64,000 nucleotides of DNA from JAEUIX01 sp964611125 (lineage in GTDB: Bacteria; Planctomycetota; Phycisphaerae; Phycisphaerales; UBA1924). The stretch is from assembly GCA_964611125.1 (NCBI GenBank), contig CAZSZO010000005.1, positions 1-64,000 on the forward strand. Direction: 5' to 3'. The stretch's first letter is position 1. Each line of letters begins with the position of its first letter. Both the position numbers and the translations under genes were made by a program. The notes under the pieces are model-generated. The model made no database searches. It saw only the letters and a list, made by a program, of their open reading frames with translations, and was not told where the DNA came from. Below, in pieces: positions 55,712 through 64,000 of the stretch.

Positions 55712-58015
55712 ATGCTGAGCTGCACGAGGTCGTCGCCCATCACCCCGCGCGCGGCCATCGCCGCGGCGCTCGCCACTGTTTTCGCCGCGGCCCAGGTCGT
55801 CGCGCAGCCCTTCCAGGCCGTCGAGCGCCTCCCGGAATCGATCCAAGCCCTCCCGGAGTTCATGCGGGTCGGCAGCCCCGCCTTGCCCGCGGGTCAGGTC
55901 TACCGCATCGACTGGGCCGCGCTTGATCGCACCCTGGCCGACGCTCAGCAGGCGTTCGCCCGCACCGGCGAGTCGGGCCCTTGGTCGGAGATCACCCTGC
56001 CGATGCGCGCAGGGCCGGCCCGCTTCAGCATCATCGAGTCGCCGGTGATGGACGCCGATCTCGCCGAGCGCTTTCCGCAGTTCCGCACCTACCGGGTGCG
56101 GGGGATTGACGACCCCACCGCCATCGGCCGGCTGGACGTCACGTCCCAGGGGCTCCGTGGCATGATCCGAACGTCGGGCGGCGCCGAGTTCATCGACCCC
56201 TCCTCGGCCCGCCAGCGCGAGTACATCAGCGTCTACCGCCTCAGCGACTTCGCGGGCGGCGCCCCCCCTGGCGACCAATGGACCTGGTCGTGCGGAACCG
56301 GTCCGGAGCACGGGGCCGCCCAGCCGGCGGCGCCCGCCGGCCCGCCGCCAGGCACCCCGACCGAGCCCCCCGGCCCGATCGAGCCCGCCCCGGGCACGCT
56401 CGGGCTCTCCGCCCCTCTCCGCACCTATCGCCTGGCGCTTGCCTGCTCAGGCGAGTACGGCGCGTATCAGAGCGAACTCCAGGGCCGCGCCCCAAACGCC
56501 CAGGACGCCCTCGCCGCGATCGTGACCGTCACCAACCGAGCCAACGTCGTCTTCGAGGCCGATATCGGGGTGCGATTCCTGCTCGTGGCCAGCAACCACC
56601 TCATCGCCTATTTCAACCCTGAGACCGATCCCTATCCAAACGCCGATCCCACCTGCACCTCCAACCCCGCCGCCGACTGCTCGGGCCCCTACCTCGCCGC
56701 CAACATCACCGCCCTCAACGACGTGATCGGCACAGGGAACTTCGATATCGGCCACGTCCTCACCCGCGTGCGCGGCGGGGTCGCCTACTTGCGGGCCGTC
56801 TGCGGGAACTTCAAGGGCGGCGGGGTCTCCGGCGTGCCCCGCGGGGGCGAGGTCTCACCCGTCTCCGCGCTGGTCGTCATGCACGAAATGGGCCACCAGT
56901 TCGGCGCCAACCACACCTTCAATGGTGTGCTGGGCCGCTGCAACGCCAACATCAACGGAACCACCAACTGGGAGCCGGGCGGCGGCTCGACCCTGCTCGC
57001 CTACGCCGGGGCGTGCCCCGTCGGCGGCGCCATCGGCGAAGGCGACACCGACAACCTCGTCCAGTTCGCCGATCCGTACTTCCACGGCGGCAGCCTCAAT
57101 GAGATGCGGTCATTCCTCGCTGCCAGCGCCTCGAGCTGCTTCGGCAGCGCCAGCACCGGCAACACCGCTCGCCCGGCCATCACCAGCCTCCCCCCGTCGG
57201 GCCTCTGGATCCCGCCCGCAACGCCCTTCGCCCTCACCGCCGCCGTGACCGACGACGGCCCCGCGCCGACCTTCTGCTGGGAGGAGTTCGACCTTGGCCC
57301 CGCCCAGCGGCTCACCGGCCCCACCAGCGCCGACAACGGGCTTTCACCCCTCTTCCGCAGCCTTCCCCCTTCCGCCAGCCCGACGCGGACCTTCCCGCGC
57401 ATCGACGATGTGCTCAGCGGCGTCGAGAACCTCGGCGAACGGTCGCCCACCGTCGCCGGCTCGGCCCGCAAGTTCCGCCTCACCGTCCGCGACAACCAGG
57501 GGGCGTCGGTCACCTCAGACATCGTCACCGTCAACATCGCCGACGCGCCCCCCTTCCGTGTGGGCGCCCCGGCGGCGGGCCAGCAGGTCCGCGGCCCGCT
57601 GATCGCCGTCGCCTGGAACAGCAGCGCCATCGCGGGCCCGCCGCTCGGCGTCGCGTCTGTCGCCGTGAGCCTGTCGCTCGACGGCGGCCGAACCTTTCCG
57701 ATTTCGCTGGGCGAATGGCCCAACACCGGACTGGCGATGGTCCCGGCGCCCGGACGGTCGTCCGGCCAGGCCCGCGTGCGGGTGAGCGCGCCGGGCAACG
57801 TCTTCTTCAACGTCTCCGGCGAGTTCACCCTGCTCCCCGCGTGCGCAGCGCTCGACCTGAACGGCGACGGCGCGACCGACCCCGACGATCTCAGCGATTT
57901 CATCGCCGGGTTCTTCGCCACGCCCCCCGCCGCGGTCGCGGATTTCAACGGCGATGGGGCCGCTGATCCCGATGACCTTTCGGACTATATCAGCGCCTAT
58001 TTCAGCGGCTGCTAA
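55712..58015 (+). CDS. Secreted reprolysin-like zinc metalloprotease with GC-type dockerin tail
   Basis: The protein has 767 aa. The signal peptide is ITPRAAIAAALATVFAAAQVVA. A propeptide-like region reaches ~230, and the catalytic domain spans about 230-480 with the metzincin zinc site H391-EMGHQFGAN-H401 (HExxHxxGxxH) and a later Met-turn candidate. Ig-like or PKD-like segments follow (RPAITSLPPSGLWIPPATPF region, DDGPAPTFCWEE). The last ~55 residues are two dockerin-like repeats (DLNGDGATDPDDLSDF and DFNGDGAADPDDLSDY) ending in SGC, probable Ca-binding loops for surface attachment. It is exported and likely degrades proteins outside the cell. Confidence 0.93.
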   Translation: MLSCTRSSPITPRAAIAAALATVFAAAQVVAQPFQAVERLPESIQALPEFMRVGSPALPAGQVYRIDWAALDRTLADAQQAFARTGESGPWSEITLPMRAGPARFSIIESPVMDADLAERFPQFRTYRVRGIDDPTAIGRLDVTSQGLRGMIRTSGGAEFIDPSSARQREYISVYRLSDFAGGAPPGDQWTWSCGTGPEHGAAQPAAPAGPPPGTPTEPPGPIEPAPGTLGLSAPLRTYRLALACSGEYGAYQSELQGRAPNAQDALAAIVTVTNRANVVFEADIGVRFLLVASNHLIAYFNPETDPYPNADPTCTSNPAADCSGPYLAANITALNDVIGTGNFDIGHVLTRVRGGVAYLRAVCGNFKGGGVSGVPRGGEVSPVSALVVMHEMGHQFGANHTFNGVLGRCNANINGTTNWEPGGGSTLLAYAGACPVGGAIGEGDTDNLVQFADPYFHGGSLNEMRSFLAASASSCFGSASTGNTARPAITSLPPSGLWIPPATPFALTAAVTDDGPAPTFCWEEFDLGPAQRLTGPTSADNGLSPLFRSLPPSASPTRTFPRIDDVLSGVENLGERSPTVAGSARKFRLTVRDNQGASVTSDIVTVNIADAPPFRVGAPAAGQQVRGPLIAVAWNSSAIAGPPLGVASVAVSLSLDGGRTFPISLGEWPNTGLAMVPAPGRSSGQARVRVSAPGNVFFNVSGEFTLLPACAALDLNGDGATDPDDLSDFIAGFFATPPAAVADFNGDGAADPDDLSDYISAYFSGC

Positions 58016-58034
58016 CCAGTTCGTCCGTTCAGCC

Positions 58035-61000
58035 TCAGCAACCTCCGCTGAAGAAGCCCGAGATGTAGTCGCTCAGGTCGTCGGGATCGGCGAATCCGTC
58101 TGCGTTCACGTCGGCCCGGGGACAGGCGGGCGCCTCAAAGAAGCATGCGATGTAGTCGCTGAGGTCGTCCGGATCGACGACCCCGTCGGCGTTGAAATCC
58201 GCAGCGCAGCCGATATCGAGCCTGAAGGTCCGGACCTGCTGGCGGGCGAACGCCGCGGTCAGCCCCAGCCCCGACACCGTCGGCGCTGGCCCGAGCGCCG
58301 GGTCGACAGGGTCGAGCGTCTCAAGGTGCGTCGCAGTCGCGCCGGCCCGGATCGGCCGCGCCGCGGTCTGGATCGTCGCGCTCGCGCCGCTATCCGACAC
58401 GTTCCAGAGCCTGACCGTCAGCGGGCCGCCCGGCGCCGACGGGCCATCCTCGGCGGGCTTGAGAGCCCACAACACCACGTCGGGGTTGCTCACCGTGATG
58501 AAGGAGTGCACGCCCGAGGGCAACGTCGGACGGGCCCCGGTGATCACCCCCGCCACCAGCGGGTTGGCGTGCTCCAGGGCGAATCGCATCGCCGCCGGGG
58601 CGTCGGCCCCGGACCGCGTCCGCAGGGCGAAGCGCTGGGTGAATTGGCTGTCGCCGCCCTGCTCGGGCAGTCCCAGGCCGGGGCCATCGAGTCGACCGCC
58701 GGCGACGGGGCTGATCTGCGCCGTCGCGGTCTCGAGCTCCCGAACGCTGGAGGCGCCCAGCCGGAAGAAGGGCGTATCGATGTTGCTCAGCGTCACACCC
58801 ACGCCGCCGTCGCCGCTCATGTCGGCGAAGTGGTTCAGGCTGAGCCAGTCATACCGCGCGTTCTGCGTTGCGTAGTCGCCGCCGGCGGTGCGGAGCCGGG
58901 CCGTCATGATGGCGCCGACCTCTTCGTGCCGCACCAGCGGGCTCGCTAGATTGAACGCAAAGCTCCAGTCCTCGATCGAGTCAAAGTTCTGCGTGATGCG
59001 GTTGTGCAGGTCCAGCCGCTCGCCGAAGCGGAACAGCGTGACCCGCGTGGTGTGGGCCAGAGGCGCCCCCGCCACGGCCTTCAGCGTCACGCTGACCGGG
59101 CCGGCGTTCTCCACTGTCAGCACGCCCCCGCCGTCCGCGGCCTGCCCGCCGCCGAGGTCGTTTACAGCCCGCCCGCCCACGCTCCCGGCGAACTCCCGAT
59201 CGCCCCGGGTCTTGTCAACCAGGCTCACGATCGCCCCGCGCGGCGTCACAACGATCTTGTACCGGCCGTTCTCGATGACCCGGTCGGGGCTCCCGCCCCC
59301 GCCCCCGCCGCCGCTCTGATAGCTCACCACCAACTGGGCCGGCGTCCCGCCGGGCTTGGAGAAATCCTCGAAGCCGTAGTAGCGGTCGGCCGGCAGGCCG
59401 CCCTCATCGATCACCAGTCCGAGGTGCTTACCCGGCGTGTAGCCGGGGCGATTGACGAACGCTTGCACCAGCGCCGCCAGGTCGGGGCTGACCACCACGC
59501 CGCCGCCGGGCCAGCCTGGGGCCGGCCAGAGGATCTGCGTCGCTGCGACGGGGTGGTGGGTCACCAGATCGCCCAGGAACCCGTTTGCGAACGGCTGTGC
59601 GTCATCGATGTCGTACATCCGGATGCGCGAGGCGCCCGTGGCGCTCGGGATCGAGCCCGGGCTGGCCCGCAGCACCAGCCGGGCCTCGGTCACGACCGTG
59701 CCCGGGGGCAGGGCCACGGCGAACTCAAGCCCGGCCGTCTGCTGCTCGCTGTCGGTCCCCCAATAGGTGTGCCGGTCGCCGGCGTTATAGCCCGAGACAC
59801 GGACTTCATCCTGGGGTCCACCGCTGCGCAGCGACTGGGCGTCGCGGTTGTCGGCCGCGATGGCGTAGGTCGCGGTTGCGACGCCTCCCCCGCCGACTGG
59901 AGCGCTGACGGTCGCCGCGTCGGTGAACACGGCCCCCGCCACGGGGCGGGCCTCCAGAACCCGGTAGCCCACGCTGGGCACATCGGCGACCCAGACCCGC
60001 AGCGAGCGCTCCCCATCGACCGTCACGACCTGCGCAGGAACCTCAACCCCCGGCGCCCCGCCCGAGAGGTCATAGACGCTCACGGGGCCGCCGGCCGCCC
60101 AGGGCAGATCCGCCGCGTCGCTGCGGGCGAAGCCCAGCGGGTTGAATACGAAGAACTGCGTTCCGCCCGGGGTCCCTGCGGAGGGCGTGATGAGCCCGCC
60201 CAGGGCCGCGGCGCTGTCGGCGTGAAGGGCATTGACGTACCGCTCGATATCCCCGGCCAGGCGCCGCTGGAGGGCCACCTTCTCGCCGGCGAAGCCGCCA
60301 TCGCCAGTCCAGTCGTGCTCCCAGTACATGCCCAAGCCCAGGTTGAAGGCCAGGCGATCAGCCTCGCGCCCATTCATGAAGGATGGATCGCTGAGGCTGA
60401 CGATCGACGCCATCGCCTCGGCCGAGCGCGTCTTCTCCACGGCCCTCCGGACGCGGGCGGTCAGTTCCGCCATCGAAGACTGGTACAGCTCCCACTCATT
60501 GCCAAAGGAGTAATCGACCGCGCCGATCTGGTCGCCGTAGCGGGCCTCGAAATCCTGGAAATAGTCGAGTTCGTTGCTCACGATCACCCGGCGCGTCGCA
60601 TCGCTCAGCAGGGGGGCGAGGCGGACAAACTCGTCGGTGATCGACGCGTTGTTGTCCCATCCGTGCCCGAAGACGCCGATCACGTCGTACGGGTGGCGGT
60701 CGAGAAAACCGTTGAACGGCGCGTTCACCGTGACGTAGTCGACGGCGCTCTGGATGAACCGCGCCTCGGCGTAGCCGCCGATGCTCGAATCGGGGTTGTT
60801 GTTCGCCGCCGAGTACCACTTCAGCAGGATCCGCCGGCCATCCGGGCCGGTGTACCAGTAGACCTCGTGCTCCCGCCGCCCGGCGAAGGGCGTCCGCGTC
60901 ACGCACCCGCATACCCCCCGCCACGAGTACTTCGCGCCGCTCCCCGCCCACAGCGAGCTCAGCCCCCAGGGCATGGTCTGGTTCTCCATCGACATGGCCA

Positions 61001-61439
61001 GACGGAACCGCAGGTCGTGCCGCCGCTCCACCTGCCCGGCGTAGTACATCCCGCGCAGCACGCCCTCCACGGGCGTGCCGCCGTACGTGTTCACGAGCGT
61101 GGTCATCGGCGCCGAGATGTGGCCTGACCGGATCGCCCGGATCAGCCGCTCGAACTGGGCGGGGGTCCGCTCCTCCTCGTACACGCGCAGCATCAGCGCG
61201 CTGTCGCAGTTGAAACGGCTCTGCCAGTCGACCGGATTCGCCAGCGTGGCGTCCTTGAGGTCGAGGTAGTAGTCGAGCATGTCGAGGAACGCCTGCCTGT
61301 TGGTCGCCTCGCTGCAGTTCCACACATAGTCGGTGTGGTCGTCGTTGCCGATGTACACGCGCTTGGGCTGCGCCAGCAGGCTCCCGGCGGCGGCCAGCAG
61401 AAACCCGGCGGCCAGGGCCGGGCGGATCGATGGGTTCAT
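58035..61439 (-). CDS. Secreted GH38-like glycoside hydrolase with DNRLRE-like insert and GC-type dockerin tail
   Basis: The protein has 1134 aa. The ATG at 61439 has CGGAG 5 bases upstream and leads into a signal peptide (LAAGFLLAAAGSLLA). The N-terminal third has the GH38 alpha-mannosidase fold pattern: the metal site HTDYVW near 35, a helical TIM-like region, and FGHGWDNN near 250. The usual nucleophile segment (D-x-F-G-H) appears as MSMENQTMPWGLSS, so the catalytic Asp may be absent or moved. A segment at ~560-700 (WGTDSEQQTAGLEFAVALPP, LVLRASPG) resembles a DNRLRE binding domain inserted before the GH38 C-terminal beta part. Two dockerin repeats (DFNADGVVDPDDLSDY, DVNADGFADPDDLSDY) end the protein. 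Confidence 0.85.
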   Translation of the reverse strand: MNPSIRPALAAGFLLAAAGSLLAQPKRVYIGNDDHTDYVWNCSEATNRQAFLDMLDYYLDLKDATLANPVDWQSRFNCDSALMLRVYEEERTPAQFERLIRAIRSGHISAPMTTLVNTYGGTPVEGVLRGMYYAGQVERRHDLRFRLAMSMENQTMPWGLSSLWAGSGAKYSWRGVCGCVTRTPFAGRREHEVYWYTGPDGRRILLKWYSAANNNPDSSIGGYAEARFIQSAVDYVTVNAPFNGFLDRHPYDVIGVFGHGWDNNASITDEFVRLAPLLSDATRRVIVSNELDYFQDFEARYGDQIGAVDYSFGNEWELYQSSMAELTARVRRAVEKTRSAEAMASIVSLSDPSFMNGREADRLAFNLGLGMYWEHDWTGDGGFAGEKVALQRRLAGDIERYVNALHADSAAALGGLITPSAGTPGGTQFFVFNPLGFARSDAADLPWAAGGPVSVYDLSGGAPGVEVPAQVVTVDGERSLRVWVADVPSVGYRVLEARPVAGAVFTDAATVSAPVGGGGVATATYAIAADNRDAQSLRSGGPQDEVRVSGYNAGDRHTYWGTDSEQQTAGLEFAVALPPGTVVTEARLVLRASPGSIPSATGASRIRMYDIDDAQPFANGFLGDLVTHHPVAATQILWPAPGWPGGGVVVSPDLAALVQAFVNRPGYTPGKHLGLVIDEGGLPADRYYGFEDFSKPGGTPAQLVVSYQSGGGGGGGSPDRVIENGRYKIVVTPRGAIVSLVDKTRGDREFAGSVGGRAVNDLGGGQAADGGGVLTVENAGPVSVTLKAVAGAPLAHTTRVTLFRFGERLDLHNRITQNFDSIEDWSFAFNLASPLVRHEEVGAIMTARLRTAGGDYATQNARYDWLSLNHFADMSGDGGVGVTLSNIDTPFFRLGASSVRELETATAQISPVAGGRLDGPGLGLPEQGGDSQFTQRFALRTRSGADAPAAMRFALEHANPLVAGVITGARPTLPSGVHSFITVSNPDVVLWALKPAEDGPSAPGGPLTVRLWNVSDSGASATIQTAARPIRAGATATHLETLDPVDPALGPAPTVSGLGLTAAFARQQVRTFRLDIGCAADFNADGVVDPDDLSDYIACFFEAPACPRADVNADGFADPDDLSDYISGFFSGGC

Positions 61440-61546
61440 GGGGACTCCGGGGGGGTGCGAGCGGTCGGCTCGCGAGGGGCTCCATCATTCTTCCATGAGG
61501 CAGGCGGGACGGCCACGAGAATCGCCAGCCAGCGGCGACAAAAAGG

Positions 61547-61574
61547 TTGCGTAAAGACGGCCCCGCGGTATGCT
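61547..61574 (+). promoter_or_regulatory. Candidate promoter of the small RNA at 61581-61714
   Basis: TTGCGT (61547-61552), a 16-base spacer and TATGCT (61569-61574) form a sigma-70-like pair. A perfect TTGACA also lies at 61576-61581, whose best -10 would be TGCGAT at 61598; it would start transcription inside the rod structure. No plus-strand ORF begins until 61975. Confidence 0.4.
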
Positions 61575-61580
61575 CTTGAC

Positions 61581-61714
61581 ATCGGTCGCGCGTCGGTTGC
61601 GATTCCCGCCTGCCCGGCTCCGGCCGAGCAGGCCCGCCCCGACGACTTCGACCGACGAGGGTGCGAGGCTTGAGGAGAACACGCGGTCCGATTCGTCGGA
61701 CCGCTGTTCTTTTT
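61581..61714 (+). ncRNA. Candidate rod-shaped small RNA with terminator
   Basis: A plus-strand promoter-like pair and a terminator bound about 134 nt without an ORF. Five helical segments nest without conflict: TCGGTCG 61582-61588 with CGACCGA 61649-61655; CGTCGG 61591-61596 with CCGACG 61639-61644; GCCTGC 61608-61613 with GCAGGC 61628-61633; CGGC 61615-61618 with GCCG 61623-61626, loop TCCG; and then the terminator stem. An asymmetric bubble of 11 and 5 bases separates the second and third helices. A rod with a central bubble recalls 6S or SRP RNA, but the length and the lack of SRP tip or 6S consensus argue against naming it. Confidence 0.5.
61677..61714 (+). terminator. Rho-independent terminator between the GH38-like and Kelch-like genes
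   Basis: GAACACGCGGTCCGA (61677-61691) pairs with TCGGACCGCTGTTC (61696-61709) with one bulged C and a TTCG loop, followed by TTTTT (61710-61714). The gene on the left runs in the opposite direction, so no known plus-strand gene precedes it. Confidence 0.88.
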
Positions 61715-61974
61715 GGGACGCGTGATTTCCCTGATCGACCGCCATCCACCACCAGCGAACCCCCCGGGTGCAGTGGCTTTTGCCGCCCGCCCGACCGATT
61801 CGATCTTGCCCAATTTGCCGCGCACACCCATTGTTCCGGTGAAGATCTTTGATGGGGCTTGCATTTTCTTATCTGGACGTTAGCTTTCGCCATCGAGAAT
61901 CCGTGCTCGGCAAATGCCCCTCACCGCGCCCAACGGTGAGTTCGCCGTGCACGCCACATTCAGGGGTTGAATCC

Positions 61975-63423
61975 ATGGCAAAGGCCGCCATCGTTGCAGC
62001 CGCGATTTCCTTCGCGGTCTGCGCTGTGCTTAGTTGCTCCGTGTCCACAGCCAAGGCCCAGACCAACGGGTGCGTCCAGTGGACGCAGGTCAATACGCCG
62101 TCGCGCCCGTCGCCCCGTTACGCCCAGCAGATGACCTTCGACAGCCGCCGCGGCGTGGTCGTGCTCTACGGCGGCAACATCGGCGGCTCCGCCGGCATCC
62201 CTGTCTACAGCAATGAAACCTGGGAGTACAACGGCGCCACCTGGACCCAGCGCAACATTCCTAATCCTCCCCCAGCCCGCGGCACCGGCGCCATGATCTT
62301 CGACGAGCGCCGCGGCGTCTGCGTGCTCTTCGGCGGCCAGAGCAGCACCTCCTACTTCGGCGACACCTGGGAGTACGACGGCGCCTCCTGGGTGCAGCGG
62401 CAGCTCCCCGGTTCGACCCCGGTCCCACGCCTGAGCCACTTCATGGCCTATGACGTCAAGCGGGGCGTCAGCGTCCTCTTCGGCGGCTACGGCGGCTCGA
62501 GCATTCCCGGGGCGCTCCTGGGCGACACCTGGGAGTACGACGGCCTGTCCTGGAACCGGCGCGAGCTCGCCTCGGCCCCGCTCCCCCGCGTCTCGGGCGG
62601 GACCGCCTACGACGACATCCGCGGGCGCGTCGTCATGTTCGCCGGAGGCGGCGACTTCCGGGCCACCGCCGAGACCTGGGAGTTTGACGGCCAGAACTGG
62701 ACCCTCCGCTTCAATAACGTCTCATTCTGGCGCATCACCCCGGCGATGTGCTTTGACAAGAGCCGCGGCGACGCCTTCGCCTTCGGCGGCATTCTCGGGA
62801 ACATCCGCTTCGCAGATGAATTCGACTGGAACGGCGAGGCCTGGCGCAATTACGACAATCCAGGCCCCAACGGCCGCTCCGACTCGGTCGTCGTCTACGA
62901 CACCCGCCGGATGCGGGCCGTGCTCTTCGGCGGTGAAAGCTCGCAGCCCGCCCGCTTGAACGACACCTGGGAGCTCCGCAACCTCAACCCCATCGTCATC
63001 GGCGCCGGCCCCGTCGCGCAGTCCGCCTCCGCGGGCGACCCGGTCACCTTCTCCGTGGCCGCTTCGGGGAGCGGGCTGACCTACCAGTGGCGGCGCGACT
63101 GCCGGGTCATCCCCGGGGCGGTGGGCAGTTCGCTCACCCTCACCGCGACCCACGCCGCCCAGGGTCTGTACGACGTGCTCGTCTCCAACACCTGCGGCAC
63201 GATCGTGAGCTCCAGCGCCGCCCTCGTGGTCAGCGGCCCGGGCGGGTGCGCCGCAGACTTCAACCGCGACGGCGTCCTCGATCCCGACGACCTGTCCGAT
63301 TATGTCGGTTGCTACTTCACCGGCTTCTGCCCGGCGGCCGTCGGCGCCGACTTCAACGCCGACAGCCTCATCAATCCCGATGACCTGTCGGACTACATCG
63401 GCGCCTACTTCAGCGGCTGCTGA
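61975..63423 (+). CDS. Secreted Kelch-like beta-propeller protein with GC-type dockerin tail
   Basis: The protein has 482 aa. The ATG at 61975 has AGGGG upstream and opens a signal peptide (AAIVAAAISFAVCAVLSCSV). Residues ~40-340 hold about six Kelch-like blades with a repeated pattern: FDSRRGVVVLYGG, ETWEYNGATW, FDERRGVCVLFGG, DTWEYDGASW, YDVKRGVSVLFGGYGG, DTWELRN. An Ig-like segment follows (QSASAGDPVTFSVAASGSGL), then two dockerin repeats (DFNRDGVLDPDDLSDY, DFNADSLINPDDLSDY) ending in SGC. It is probably a surface or extracellular binding protein. It shares its tail type with the neighbouring protease and glycosidase. Confidence 0.9.
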   Translation: MAKAAIVAAAISFAVCAVLSCSVSTAKAQTNGCVQWTQVNTPSRPSPRYAQQMTFDSRRGVVVLYGGNIGGSAGIPVYSNETWEYNGATWTQRNIPNPPPARGTGAMIFDERRGVCVLFGGQSSTSYFGDTWEYDGASWVQRQLPGSTPVPRLSHFMAYDVKRGVSVLFGGYGGSSIPGALLGDTWEYDGLSWNRRELASAPLPRVSGGTAYDDIRGRVVMFAGGGDFRATAETWEFDGQNWTLRFNNVSFWRITPAMCFDKSRGDAFAFGGILGNIRFADEFDWNGEAWRNYDNPGPNGRSDSVVVYDTRRMRAVLFGGESSQPARLNDTWELRNLNPIVIGAGPVAQSASAGDPVTFSVAASGSGLTYQWRRDCRVIPGAVGSSLTLTATHAAQGLYDVLVSNTCGTIVSSSAALVVSGPGGCAADFNRDGVLDPDDLSDYVGCYFTGFCPAAVGADFNADSLINPDDLSDYIGAYFSGC

Positions 63424-63501
63424 ATGACTGCCTGACTGCCCGACCCGTTCCCTAGGCGGCCGACGACCGCAGGCTGAGCCTCCCCGATTGCGTCTTCACA
63501 C

Positions 63502-63540
63502 ACGACCAGACCAGCCTCCGAGGCTGGTCTGGTCGTCGTT
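63502..63540 (+). terminator. 16-bp perfect hairpin between the Kelch-like and DGGF-repeat genes
   Basis: ACGACCAGACCAGCCT (63502-63517) and its exact complement (63521-63536) enclose a 3-base loop. CGTT follows, so the T run is weak. It is probably the terminator of the Kelch-like gene and lies about 80 bp past its stop. Confidence 0.75.
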
Positions 63541-63632
63541 CTGAAGCTGCCCCGGCAATTTCCTTCGCCCCTCCGGCCGCGACCCCGCTCCTGATCTCCG
63601 GATCGCCCACGAGACATACACCGGAGGTTTCC

Positions 63633-64000
63633 ATGAGTCTTTCCCGCAGCCCTGTTTCCCGTCCCTTGTCGCCGAACCCCGCCGCACTGGCCGTCGCGTC
63701 GCTCGCCCTCGCGGCGGGCCTAGCAGTCAGTTCGGCCCAGGCCCAGAACACCTTTCACCGGTCGATCGGCACCCCGCAGTCGGAGACCGCCTATGAGGTC
63801 TCGCGCACCGATGACGGCGGCTTCGTCACCGTCGGGCGGATCGCGCCGAGTTTGACGGCCCCGGCCGACATCTATGTCGTCCGCTACGACGCCTGCGGCG
63901 ATCTGGTCTGGAGCTCGCTGATCGGCTCGGCGAACCAGCGGAATGACATCGGCCATTCGATCCGCCAGACCCGCGACGGCGGGTTCATCGTGGCCGCCGA
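63633..64000 (+). CDS. Secreted DGGF-repeat protein, start only (runs off the right edge)
   Basis: At least 122 codons. The ATG at 63633 has CGGAGG 5 bases upstream. A signal peptide with basic n-region and hydrophobic core (AALAVASLALAAGLAVSSAQA) is followed by the repeats SETAYEVSRTDDGGFVTVGR and GHSIRQTRDGGFIVAA, spaced about 50 residues apart. This DGGF/I-x-V-G/A pattern is that of beta-propeller-like delta-60-type repeats in large secreted proteins. Given its three neighbours, a dockerin tail beyond the window edge is likely but unseen. Confidence 0.85.
   Translation, partial: MSLSRSPVSRPLSPNPAALAVASLALAAGLAVSSAQAQNTFHRSIGTPQSETAYEVSRTDDGGFVTVGRIAPSLTAPADIYVVRYDACGDLVWSSLIGSANQRNDIGHSIRQTRDGGFIVAA

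Overview
The window is about 64 kb of high-GC chromosomal DNA. It most resembles a planctomycete of the class Phycisphaerae. Three secreted proteins end in paired 'GC-type dockerin' tails (D-x-N-x-D-G-x-x-D-P-D-D-L-S-D-Y/F, ending in a Cys), a hallmark I associate with Phycisphaerales. Other support is a DUF2231/cytochrome c membrane protein, MoxR/DUF58/VWA gene sets, an excisionase-type HTH fused to a receiver domain, and GC-rich codon use with GTG and TTG starts. I see no tRNA, rRNA, CRISPR array, prophage or intact insertion sequence.

Layout. 1-900 (minus): the edge of an RHS-like ORF and an HTH-receiver regulator with its own terminator. 1441-3693 (plus): a secreted HEAT-like protein with its terminator, followed by a gene-free stretch (3820-4051) that looks like an independent structured RNA. 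4112-23315 (minus): a long co-oriented cluster with many 4-base start/stop overlaps. In transcription order it encodes a two-domain ABC permease, an NHL-propeller lipoprotein, a large VWA/GATase-like membrane protein, MoxR ATPase, a GxxExxY protein between inverted repeats, DUF58, a BatA-like VWA protein, a large membrane protein, an ABC ATPase and ABC-2 permease, a secreted protein, an ECF sigma factor and a small membrane protein. 23536-26717 (plus): an M24 peptidase, accB and accC (fatty acid synthesis). 26984-29285 (plus): two tandem SDR genes, the first broken by a one-base frameshift, and an SRPBCC protein. 29344-30395 (minus): a DUF3568 lipoprotein and a pilin-like protein.

30601-33111 (plus): a Cys-containing membrane protein and purB, separated by a long inverted repeat. 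33288-34238 (minus): a cytochrome c/DUF2231 protein. 34500-39849 (plus): a complete MacA-MacB-TolC type efflux operon. 39887-49377 (minus): a VIT-VWA protein behind an ECF sigma factor, an oligopeptide permease with its binding protein, and two envelope proteins. 49581-51931 (plus): an amidohydrolase coupled to a D-2-hydroxyacid dehydrogenase. 51964-52311 (minus): a small lipoprotein. 52458-55608 (plus): phenylalanine 4-hydroxylase and FtsH. 55712-64000: secreted proteins, namely a reprolysin-like protease, a GH38-like glycosidase and a Kelch-like protein (all with dockerin tails), plus the start of a DGGF-repeat protein. A second candidate small RNA with promoter and terminator lies at 61547-61714.

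The signals I consider least explained are the two structured RNA candidates, the inverted-repeat-bounded GxxExxY insertion in the MoxR operon, the 131-bp inverted repeat at 31438-31568, and the convergent dockerin 3' ends that form an inverted repeat.
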